Origin: Durio zibethinus
Taxonomy: Eukaryota > Streptophyta > Magnoliopsida > Malvales > Malvaceae
Assembly (NCBI RefSeq): GCF_002303985.1
Contig: NW_019167860.1
Location: forward strand, 14,857,403-14,921,402
DNA length: 64,000 nucleotides
Direction: 5' to 3'
Shown: positions 1 to 9,599 of the stretch, piece after piece
How positions within the stretch are numbered: the stretch's first letter is position 1
How the letters are laid out: every line of letters begins with the position of its first letter
The notes under the pieces: model-generated
The model's database searches: none
What the model was told of the DNA's origin: nothing
What the model saw: only the letters and a program-made list of their open reading frames with translations
Position numbers and translations under genes: made by a program

Positions 1-1612
1 TAGTCCACTCCTTCATGTAATCAGGATTACAAGTATAAGCAGTCAGCTTTTCCATTTCTACAATCTCTTTCACCCGATTGATTGATCGGTGCTTCATTTT
101 TTGAACAAGATTGTAAGCGGCTCTTTTCATGGATACCTTAAGGATATAATACATTTCTGAGTGGCGCATCAAAACTGCCATCATCACTCCATCTATATAG
201 TCCCAAATCTTTTCAGCGAATTCAATCGGCATAAATGATATCTTCTCCACTTTTCTCTGCAGAATACGAAGGAATGCTTCACGAGGGAGGAAATTTGGTA
301 GTTCAATTCCTTTAACTTCTTCCAAAACCTTCATCTCTTCTTTTAAAAACTCCTTGTTGGGTTCACTTTCCTCGCACTTGTGAAGCTTATCAGAGAATTG
401 GCTGAGCATTTTAACAAAGCGAACAGTACCATGCATTGTGCTGTCATCAGGGTATTCATCAAATTCCCCTCTCCAAAGAAGTTTCCTGAGGGATTCTTTA
501 GCTGCTCCAATGATCCTCATCAAAGCTTGCGTGGCATCAGCAACAGAAGTCAAAGCCTTGGGCATTTTTTGCAGCTCTGTAACATTTGCGTTAAGCTTTT
601 CATTAATGTTTTTCACAATCGTCGGTAAGCATCTTGCAATGATACTTGCCTGAATTTGAACAAGTTTTTGGGCCAACACTGGAACACTGACAATTGCATT
701 ATCAATCCTTGACAGATTTGGATGAGTTTCGAACAATCTAGCCTCTTCCTTCCTTGCTTCTTCAAAGGACTCATCACCAATACGATTCCTAACACAAACA
801 TAACCAAGTCCTATATTCACATCATCAGCAGTAACCTTTTCAAGAAGGCCTTCTGGGGCCTTATCAGCTTTGGTAACCACAGCAAGAGTTCTCTCACCAG
901 TCTTGTCCACTTGCTGTGACATCCGAATGGATTCACAAGTAGAAAAATCAACAGTAGCTGACAAAACATTGAGGATAATGCTTTCGTTAGGTGTTATGTA
1001 CTGCATTATAATTTCTCTGATCTGCTCATATATATTTTCAGGCTGACCATGGACAGGGACTCTAGTTATTCCGGGAAGATCAACCATGGTAAGATCAGGA
1101 ACGTCACCCTTTTTCACCACTAAAGTTATTGGGGTGTTAGATATGCCCTTACCATGACCTGCAACCTCATCAGTTGCAAGATTTATGGCTGTTGCAATGT
1201 GGGATTCGTCCACTGGGACTATTTTGCCATTGTACTCCAAATAAATCTCTGGCCTTGGCTTTGCATCTTTTTGCAACCTGATAATGAGGGGTACCCTCGT
1301 GCAAATACCCTGGCCACGAGGAAGATTAACACCAGCCAAGGATTCAAGAACACTAGACTTCCCCGATGACTGGTCTCCAACCACAACAATTGTGGGGAGT
1401 TGTATACCCTCTTTCATGACCATAAGTAGCCTGAGCCTGTCAATGGCATCAATTAAAGGTCGGATTTTGTCATTGTATGATGAAATAATTGGAGCTTGGA
1501 CTTGTGCTGCTACCACCTTTTGTTGTTCCATAGGAGGAAGTTCTGCATGTGATTGAGAATATTCATAATCAACTCCAACGCCCCCTGAATCAACATCCTC
1601 ATTCCCACTCAT
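1..1612 (-). CDS. DRP4C: Dynamin-related protein 4C-like GTPase (3' end beyond window)
   Basis: Single uninterrupted frame of 537 codons from the ATG at 1612 running off the left edge, so the C-terminus is missing. Seen: dynamin G1 loop GDQSSGKSS at residues 79-87, G3 DLPG at 178-181, G4 TKAD at 247-250, and the dynamin signature around LPRGQGICTR just after G1. The middle/stalk domain follows (about residues 290-520). Proteins of the family are large self-assembling GTPases that remodel or cut membranes. The DRP4 class is the plant group nearest to animal Mx proteins, lacks a PH domain, and is usually encoded without introns, as here. Family members are roughly 600-700 residues long, so mainly the GTPase effector region should lie outside. 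The N-terminal 50 or so residues are acidic and Gln-rich and precede the GTPase domain. Function within DRP4 is poorly known; assignment to DRP4 is confident, the 4C label less so. Confidence 0.93.
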   Translation of the reverse strand, partial: MSGNEDVDSGGVGVDYEYSQSHAELPPMEQQKVVAAQVQAPIISSYNDKIRPLIDAIDRLRLLMVMKEGIQLPTIVVVGDQSSGKSSVLESLAGVNLPRGQGICTRVPLIIRLQKDAKPRPEIYLEYNGKIVPVDESHIATAINLATDEVAGHGKGISNTPITLVVKKGDVPDLTMVDLPGITRVPVHGQPENIYEQIREIIMQYITPNESIILNVLSATVDFSTCESIRMSQQVDKTGERTLAVVTKADKAPEGLLEKVTADDVNIGLGYVCVRNRIGDESFEEARKEEARLFETHPNLSRIDNAIVSVPVLAQKLVQIQASIIARCLPTIVKNINEKLNANVTELQKMPKALTSVADATQALMRIIGAAKESLRKLLWRGEFDEYPDDSTMHGTVRFVKMLSQFSDKLHKCEESEPNKEFLKEEMKVLEEVKGIELPNFLPREAFLRILQRKVEKISFMPIEFAEKIWDYIDGVMMAVLMRHSEMYYILKVSMKRAAYNLVQKMKHRSINRVKEIVEMEKLTAYTCNPDYMKEWT

Positions 1613-1795
1613 TTTTTGAGATAAACAGTGAGACAAATCAACGATTTTCAGGGTGAGCTTGTGGCTTGGATGGAGAGGGGAAAAATGAAATGAAGACGGG
1701 AGCGGACTCAGCCAAACTTGATGTTTTAGATGAAAATTTTCGTGGTGAAATCTCATATGCTAATTGTTGGAAGGTGGGAAGCAACAAGCAACAAG

Positions 1796-1806
1796 CTTTT
1801 ATAAAG
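1796..1806 (-). promoter_or_regulatory. Probable TATA box of the DRP4C-like gene
   Basis: On the minus strand this reads CTTTATAAAAG, about 185 bp upstream of the ATG. That would put transcription start near 1765-1775 and give a 5' leader of about 160 bp. It is the only good TATA-like match close to the gene; assignment is by motif and spacing only. Confidence 0.5.
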
Positions 1807-1989
1807 TGATGATGCTGAGCTCAGTGGAATCCTTTTTTTTTTTTTCAAAGTTGGCTTTAAAAAAGTGGTTATTTTAATTAGTTTACTTATTTTATACCAT
1901 ATTTTTATTTGTTAGTATTTCCTATAGTATTAGATTGGTAATAAAAATAAGATCACTGTTAATCCATTAGTTTGGGTAGGACACAATGG

Positions 1990-2044
1990 AATAAAGCACC
2001 GAAAACAAGAAGAATAAAGCACCGAAAACAAGAAGAATAAAGCA
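1990..2044. repeat. 23-bp tandem repeat, about 2.4 copies
   Basis: Two identical 23-bp units (1990-2012, 2013-2035) beginning AATAAAGCACCG, plus the first bases of a third. It lies upstream of the DRP4C-like gene and has no visible coding role. Confidence 0.9.
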
Positions 2045-2113
2045 AGGAACATCCTATACCAAACCGCAAAAACAATAAAGCAGGATACAAAGCGACAATG
2101 GAAGAATGAAAAC

Positions 2114-2194
2114 ATATCATTTATAATTATTATATTATATTATTACTATAATTTATAAGAATATATCATTTTTAATTATTATATTATATTATTA
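2114..2194. repeat. 49-bp AT-rich direct duplication
   Basis: The stretch starting ATATCATTTATAATTATT at 2114 recurs at 2163 with one early mismatch. It is a local tandem duplication in AT-rich spacer. Confidence 0.75.
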
Positions 2195-4780
2195 TTAATC
2201 AATTATAATTTTAAATTATATGAGATTTATTAAAATTTTATATAAATTATAAATTCTTTCATAATTATTTATTATTATTGGATAAGTATAAGATTATCAT
2301 AAAAGAGATTTCTGGCGAATTATTGCATTTAGAATAATGCTAAAAAAATTATACTCTTTTTTATTGATAAACGAGAAGAAAAGTGAAAGTGAAGAGAGTG
2401 AGAGTACGAGTGAAAGTGAGAGTCTGGATGACGAAAGGCACGTCACCTTTAAATACGTGTATTACCTTTATACATGTACCGTGTATTGAAATTATCATAT
2501 TATCTTGTGTGATTTACGGGCATAACAAAATTGTCTTGGTCGTCTGAATGTGACAACCACTTTGATCCAAGGCATGCAAGTGGCACAACGTTCTTACTTG
2601 GACACCAATTTGTGCTTTGAATGTTTGGACTTTAATTTTGGATCTAAGGATCCAAATCCATGATGTTGGACCTAACAAAAATAAAATGAAAGGAACTAAT
2701 TATTAATGATAAAAAATCCTAATATATAATAAAAGAATAAAAATAAGTTAGTGGAGATAAAAGGAATATGCATGATTTTGAGGTTATAAAAATTGTAAAA
2801 CAAATAAAATATAATGGCTAACAAATTTAACAAATTTAAAATTTAAAGTAATTTTTTTAATTAAAAATTTAAAGTAATTTAGAAAGATATAATCTTCTAT
2901 TCTATTTTAACTTTGATTATTTGGTAAGTTAAAAATTTTTTAAGATTTCAATTTTTAAATATAAAAATTTGACCTTTTATTTGAATGTAAATTCAAAATA
3001 TACATAAATATTTTATTATTTTATATGTCATAAAAAGAAATTATAATTCATGTCAATACACCTTATCCAATAATCTTATATATTATAATATAACATTTAT
3101 ACATATATATGATCAGATTACACAATGATATAATTGCAAGAGGTATCAAGATAACTTTAAATATCATAAAAGAAAAGTATAATCCTCGTATCAAAAAGAA
3201 ATTTTAAATTTTAACCATTAATTTAAATTTCACTTTATCCACCCAAAATCAAAACCTTTAAAAAGAAATTTTAAATTTTAACCGTTAATATATCTATTTA
3301 CCTTTTGATTTCTATCGATTTTGAAAAAAAAATTATTCATTTTTTCTAAAAATAAATTAAAATACCAATAAAAAACAAGTTTTAAATTGTAAATTATTAG
3401 TAAACCTTTCCTCACATTTGTTGACAAAAAAAAGCCTTTCCACACATCAAATAGGAGCATAGAAGCTTAATCAAAACGCATGCAAAGGCCCTGAATCACG
3501 AATTTGGTTGGCATTTTAATTCAATACTTCCTTCAAAAAAATTTTAATCTACGCTTTATCTCTCTATCTATATCTACTTACTTAGAGAGGATTTTAAAAA
3601 ATTAAAAAAAATAACATTTTAAATGTATTTCTATTGCACATTTCCTTTATGAATTTGCTCATTTTTACCTATATGAATGTTTGCACTTTATTTTATTTGA
3701 TAACCAAATTTGAGAAAAATGAAAAAGTAAGGATCATCTTTGGCCAAAAATATAGAAAGTAAGGATCATCAGCATAAACTTTATGGTTTCAACAAGAATC
3801 CATTAGTTTTGAAGGCTTAAACATTTAAGTAATAGATTAAAATATTTATATTTGATGTACATATATTGTTTATGGCTTCCCATACATTGTTAATTAACTA
3901 AACGTTGCCTCCTCATCAATAAAAATTAAAATTTTAAAAGCCTTTAAAAGTAAATATTTTTATATTTTACTTATTTAGCTTAAAATTCATTTCTTCTTTT
4001 TTTTTTTTTAACAAAAATTTGATAACACAATCTTAAACTTTTAAGTTGAATTTGATTCAACCAAATCAATTCCACTATTAACTCTTTAACTTTTGTTGAA
4101 TGAAAAAAAAATATATTTAATGTTACAATTCTGACTAATAATATTGTAATAAGAAAAGGGAAAATCTAGAATTGCTTTAAACATCTTAAACTTGATCACA
4201 TTATCAATCCATCAGATATAAATTCTTAAAATATATATTTTTATTTGTTTGCAACTTTAAAAAGCCGATTTTATCGTTATGAACTTTTTGAATTTGTTTT
4301 AAATCCCCCATCTATTAATACATTTGTCATTTGTATAAGTGTCACATGGTAAATTACAGTCATATTTTGATCGCATATTCAGCAAATACCAAAAATATCG
4401 ATAGAAAGCATTCTCAAAATTCAAGCAAAGGCCTGAAGCCCGAAGATAATCGTCTGACGAAGAAAATATAAAATGTATGGCAGCTTGCAAGTTCACTTCC
4501 ATTTTATGTCGAACAGAAAGTATTATAAAAGAGCGATTGAATTCTAAGAAGTTTTGCAAATATATTTTTACAAATATATTTTTCATGATGATAATAAGAA
4601 GCTTTTGGCCGAATCATAAAAGCAAATATATTTTTATTTTTCATTAAAATAGTGGTAACATAGTTTTGGTTAATAGTCGACAAGTAATTTTATTTTATTA
4701 TTTTTTTTAAACCATAGAAAAGATCTTCATGGCCAACTCTTAAAACATGTGTAAATGCCTACCTATGGGAAGCAGTTGGG
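2195..4780. other. AT-rich intergenic spacer
   Basis: No frame on either strand resembles a known protein. Visible structure is limited to small direct repeats: a block around AAATTTTAAATTTTAACC at about 3200 and 3265, and AGTAAGGATCATC at about 3727 and 3758. A short simple purine-rich stretch occurs near 2375-2425. Nothing supports a gene. Confidence 0.7.
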
Positions 4781-4795
4781 GTGTATATGCCAAAC

Positions 4796-5190
4796 TTAGA
4801 AGAAAAGCTTGATTTGCATGGTATGGTGAAGGGTACGATTTCCACCATTGCTAGGTGTAGATGGTGGAGTAGGCCCTCCCTTTGGTAGTACCTTAAAGTT
4901 CAAATCACAACTAGTATTGGTTGAATAAGATGAAGGAATATGATTTCCATCATTACCAGGAGCAGATGCTGGAATAGGCCCTCCATTTTGATAGTACCCC
5001 AAAGTTCAAACCACGACCAGCTTCACTTTCGAATGAGGTGAAAGAGTACAATTTTCACCATCGCCATGTGTCGATGGTGGAATAGGACCTCTTTTTGGTA
5101 GTACTCCAAAATTTAAACCACCAGCTTGGGCAAAATGACGCGAAGCAAGGTTTCAAATAGCATGATATAGTAGTATAACAGCTATTATTT
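4796..5190 (-). pseudogene. Tandem-repeat peptide precursor remnant with IDA/EPIP-like motifs
   Basis: Read on the minus strand, three units of about 35 residues (105-108 bp apart; anchors near 5085, 4977 and 4872) share the pattern L-N-F-x-V-L-P/S-K-x-G-P-I/T-P-P/A-S. Examples are NFGVLPKRGPIPPS in unit 1 and NFKVLPKGGPTPPSTPS in unit 3. This resembles the C-terminal EPIP motif of INFLORESCENCE DEFICIENT IN ABSCISSION-type secreted peptides (LPKGVPIPPSAPSKRHN). Upstream in the frame of unit 1 lies a hydrophobic run (IIAVILLYHAI) that could be part of a signal peptide, but it ends in a TGA where TGG is plausible. An extra base between units 1 and 2 shifts the frame, so the longest open piece is the 68-codon frame 5002-4796, ending in TAA. 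The gypsy element E1 abuts the 5' side at 5205. It is either a pseudogene or a captured fragment. Repeat structure is certain; family assignment is inference. Confidence 0.5.
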
Positions 5191-5204
5191 TATCGAAATG
5201 CCAT

Positions 5205-5597
5205 TGTTGGTGTTGACCTCCGAGCTAAGAGGTAAAACCTTGAACCCACAAGAGCAAAAGAGAGTGGTTAAAGGTAAAGGCTGGGAGTTTTTCTAATATT
5301 CACACTTTGACGCTAAAGTTAGATATCGATACAAGAAAAATATGAAGAGAAAAATATAAAAGTATAACAGTATGAGAAGTCTAAATAATACCTGAATGGT
5401 CCTATTTATAGCTAAAGTTGAAGTTGGGCAAGTTGAGCTAACCTAGACACTGATCATCCAGTCAGAGAGTGACAAGTTAGCATAAAAAAGATCTTTTGGG
5501 TTAGCTTAAAAGTCATAAATGCCTTTAACTGTTTGTTGGCAGTCTTTAATGGGGAAAAAAGCCATTTTGCCTTTAGGACTAAAGAATGCCCCTAACA
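5205..5597 (-). repeat. 3' LTR of gypsy element E1
   Basis: Starts TG and ends CA on the plus strand (minus start TGTTAGGGGC). It is similar along its length to 17662-18147 and, more weakly, to 55518-55883: shared blocks include GAGCTAAGAGGTAAAACC-like start, CCTATTTATAG, and CTTTAGGACTAAA near the end. CTATAAATAGG on the minus strand near 5402-5412 is the likely LTR TATA box. The purine tract next to 5597 on the minus strand is degenerate. Confidence 0.85.
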
Positions 5598-7124
5598 TTT
5601 TGTTGCCTTACTGAACAGTTTGAGTATCAGATTGTTGGGTTTAGTCTCGGTTGATTTGGTTTATGTTGATCAATAAGTGTTCGATGGTGTCATGCTTAAT
5701 CTTGAATGTGGGTTTCAAAATTTAAACTTCATTGGTCTAACCTGAAGTCACCGAGGTAAATGACTGTGAAAGCCGAGATAAGTGAGGGTCAAACCAAGCA
5801 AATTTATGGGTGGTTATTGACGTGACTTAGGTGTTTAATGCTATATTTGACCATGACTTGGTGGCATGTTGTTGTGAAGGCTGACATAGGACTTTTATTT
5901 TTTCTTTGTTTTGAAATTTGATTTTTGACTTGACAAATGGTTGATCTGGTGTGTCACAGCTGTTTAACAGATATAGATAGGTAAAATGATCAATTTGCTT
6001 ATCTATTGTTTGAAAATGGCATTTAACAAGGAGAAAAGAAATTGAATGGTAAAACTCAAAATTAGGAATGTAAAGGGTTATCATCAGTAATTGTTTCAAA
6101 CATATGGCACAATTTGGAGCATTCATCTGAGCCATTTGTTGGCTATATAAAGGGTCCTTTGAGGCCTCCATCTTTCACTTTATAGCTTTTTTGCTTTAAT
6201 GTTGATTTGTTTTTACCAACCTTCAAACTTTCTAATTCTCTTTTAATTGACCTTTCCACCTTCATATAGCTCGGTATTTTTTTTTCCTTTAATTATGTTT
6301 TTTGATTCAAGATTTAAGAGTTTTTGGTTAAAGCCAAGGGGAGGTCAGCTTGATCATTAAGGTTTAAATGATAAAGTCCCTTCTGTGAATATAGGAAAAA
6401 ATGATTCCTAACCTGCGTTTTGGTTTAATATAATGACTATTTAAGATAAAAAAAAAAGTTGAAGACAATGCTTGTGCTAGAAGATAGAGGGTTTATCATA
6501 GGGTGGATGAGCTTATTGCTACAACAGATTATTATCTTGAAAATTTACTAACCTCAATGTCAAAGGTCAGTTCAGCTTCTCTAGTTGACCTTCATTCTTT
6601 TGTTCCTCATTCTTTTCACCTTTTACCTTTTTTTTTCTTTTGTTTTGTCTCCTCTCCTTCAAGCATTTACTTTTGCTTTTTATCGACATCAATCTGGGCC
6701 AAACTTATATTCTAACCCTAGTCTTGCTTTCGAGTTTAAGGAGCCTCATGTTCCTTGTTCATCTTCATCCGAAGTAAAAGAGATTCTTACTCCTGCTTTT
6801 ATTTGAATGTTAGACCTTATTGCCACCTCAAAAAATAAGTCATCTGAGAGACTTTTGAAAGTGAGCATGCTATAGATAAATAAGTAGAAGGGACCAATTA
6901 GGCTGAAAAGGGAAGGGCAAGTTAAGAGAAGGAAAAGACCACCTCAAGTGGTGATGCATATGATGTTGTCCCCTTTAATACCTATTGCAACTTAAGCATA
7001 ACCCTAAGGATGTGATGCAGAGCTTAAAAAGTAAGGCTAATCTTGAAGATTGCCCTAAGATATGCTCAATGCATCATTCTCATGGTTTGAAGGTCAAATT
7101 TGATCTTCTTAAAGTAGGGTATAG
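5598..7124 (+). other. E1 region inside the 3' LTR: leader part of the antisense unit, no intact gene
   Basis: Internal E1 sequence between the 3' LTR and the nested solo LTR. Several stretches match E2 on the plus strand: around 6310-6350 with 56640-56690 (GGGAGGTCAGCTT versus GGGGTCAGCTTTT) and around 7020-7060 with 57295-57335 (AAAAGTAAGGC.AATCTTGAA). This suggests the antisense (+) transcription unit begins here. The 114-codon minus frame at 6171-5827 has no recognisable similarity and is probably chance. Confidence 0.55.
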
Positions 7125-7129
7125 TATAG

Positions 7130-9381
7130 TGATTGGGTAAACTCTGCAAGTTCACAGGTCATACAATTAATAATAGTGACCAAATAGTCAAGATGTCAAT
7201 CTCATGAGGATTAGCTAAAGGAATTCTTAAACTAAGTATCTTTTATCTCCATATCTTTCTAAAGTTTGCTCAATCAAAGATTAAACATGAAATTTAACGA
7301 ACTATAAAAATAAAACTCAAGAAAGCATAAAAAAGAAAATTAGGTAAAATACAAAAGAAATAAACCAAACTAAATATAAATGTGAAAATATAGTAAACTA
7401 TTCTAAACGAAATCATATTTGAAGTGAGCATTAAGAACTAAAATCACAAAATTCAATTAACTAACCTACACCTAAAGTATAAGGAAAATCATGAAAACTG
7501 TGAGTTTAACAAGCAAAACAAAAATTAATTTACATCAAATTGAATACTATTAAAATTTAAATTGCAAAATCAGTTAAAGACCTAAAGTAAAAATAGATTT
7601 GAAATGCAAGTAATGAAAGAAAATTGAAAATTTAAGCTAAAACCATAAAACTGAAAGTACAGCAAAATCTAGATGCTAGAATTTGAAACTAGAAATTTGG
7701 ATTTAATTCATGTAAAATCAAATGAATATGAACTGAAGATTGATAGTACATTGAATGAACAACATGAGAAACTAAATTGGAGGACAAAAATTGAAAGGAA
7801 TTACAAGAATCAACAAGCAAAAGTGCAAAACAGAAACAACATTTCAAAGATGGAAACTAATAATTCATGGAAGAAAAATTAGATCTACAATTCTTTAAAA
7901 GGAATGAACTAAAACTAAGCTACCGCAACCTAGATCTATGAGTTAACTACCTAAATTAATAAGAAAATAATATGTATCAACAAAAAACTTACTTCAACAA
8001 ACTCAAATTCAAAAATAGTATAGAATTTGGTAAAAACAGCAAATGTTCAATAGAAGAACCAAACAATATTTAAATTAAAGCATGAAATAAATTACACAAA
8101 ATTAAACTAAGCAAGTTAACATGTAAAATCAAAGATCTAAAGAAGAAAAGAATACAAAAAAATCACTAAAATGGAGAGAAATCCATGCCAAACTTAATGG
8201 ATCAAAATTGGAACTACATTGTCATTGCATTCAGCCAAATCTTCTAGGCTTGATCTGAAACTCTTTGGTGTAGTTTGAGGTTAAATTTAAACTATGTTAT
8301 AGATAAATGAATTAGGAAACTATGAAAAAAATTTGAGCAAAAACAATGAAGATTTGATAGAGATATCACCAAAAAACTGCAAGTATGTCAGAATTAGTTG
8401 ATTCAAAAACAGATTTGAGTATTAACGAGAAATCATTAGGTTTGAGCTAAAAAATGAATTCAAATGTAAATTTTATTAGCATATTCAAGATATAGTAAAT
8501 TTTCAATAAAATTCAAAGGGAAAATGTTGGAAATAAATATGTTTGATAGCTAAGAAAATAAAAAATACAGAAAGAAAATGGTGGAAAGTAAAGAACTAAA
8601 AATCTAAATTATAATCTAACTTTCCTCCTATGGCCAACCCTTTCCCTCTATTTATAGTTAAAGAGAAGGAGTTTAAGGTCTTAAAAAAATTTCTAGAATG
8701 ATCTCCAATTGGTTGGGTGCTTAAAGCTTTTTTTTTCTCCGAATGTTACAGTTGGTGTACAAGTAGTTCACTTGTTGCATTGATGTTTGGTTGCTTCAAT
8801 CACTTTGTAAGTTGCATTTTTCATGTGTAATTGCTAGTCTAAAAAGTCAATTTAAAAACCAATCATAGCCTCCCAAAGTGCCAGCTTAGCCATTCTATTT
8901 GGTGTTCTTCAACCTAACTTTGATGCCTTGCAATTTTGGTATTCAAGCCTTGCACTTCCATACACACATCCTTCACCCATGCACACATCTTTCATATATT
9001 TTTTTTCTCTGTAAAAAATTTCAAACATTTTATGAACATTTTATCCTAAATTTTACTAAAAAATAATTGTGAAAATATTACTAAAAAAGTTATTCAAGAA
9101 AAGTTAAAAAAACTCCGTAAGTGTCAATTTTGCATGTTAAACTCCCTAAGTGTCAATTTTGCATATTGACACTAGTTTAGGCCACTTGCATTAATTACAT
9201 CTAAAACCTTCAAAACTGTATCAAAATTGACTAAAATTTTTTATTTTTATAATTTGTACCTACACATGAGAATAATGTGTATTTAGGAGCAATTTTGTCA
9301 AAAATCACAATGAATAAGTTAACATATATGAAAAATTACATTAAAAATAAGCATGAAAAAGCTAAAATTTTAGTGCAATCA
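7130..9381 (-). mobile_element. Nested solo LTR (2.25 kb) with 5-bp target duplication
   Basis: The block begins TGATTG and ends CAATCA, a perfect 6-bp terminal inverted repeat of LTR type. It is flanked by the direct repeat TATAG at 7125-7129 and 9382-9386. Flanking sequence matches E2, which lacks the block, so it is an insertion into E1. No gag or pol is present, as expected after LTR-LTR recombination. A TATA motif (TATAAATA on minus at 8656-8649) puts transcription on the minus strand. The large size and A-rich plus strand suit a Tekay/Del-like gypsy LTR, but lineage is inference. Short plus-strand frames inside (such as 7673-7882) are not credible genes. Confidence 0.88.
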
Positions 9382-9599
9382 TATAGTACCATTGATCACC
9401 AAAGATCAAGTTATTACTCCTTTGATGTCGATAAGATTTAGGTGTACTAAGAGTCTGTAGTGGCTGATCTGAGGTTCTTTTGATATTTTTTTCATTGTTA
9501 ATTGTCTTCTTTTTTACAATTTAATTATCACTCAACTCGTCCTAAATTTTTTTCGATACATTATCTGTTTTATAAATATTTGTAGAGGGTTAAAGTTAG

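Noticed and set aside
380..1556. Several plus-strand and off-frame ORFs of 60-90 codons
   Set aside because: Shadows of the dynamin-related gene on the minus strand; no own similarity or start context.
1930..2115. 61-codon minus ORF rich in Phe/Cys
   Set aside because: Produced by the 23-bp tandem repeat in spacer; no family resemblance.
5827..6171. 114-codon minus ORF inside E1
   Set aside because: Lies between 3' LTR and the antisense unit; no similarity recognised and E2 has no matching open frame in the corresponding region.
7673..7882. 69-codon plus ORF, Asn/Lys-rich
   Set aside because: Inside the solo LTR; composition follows the A-rich strand.
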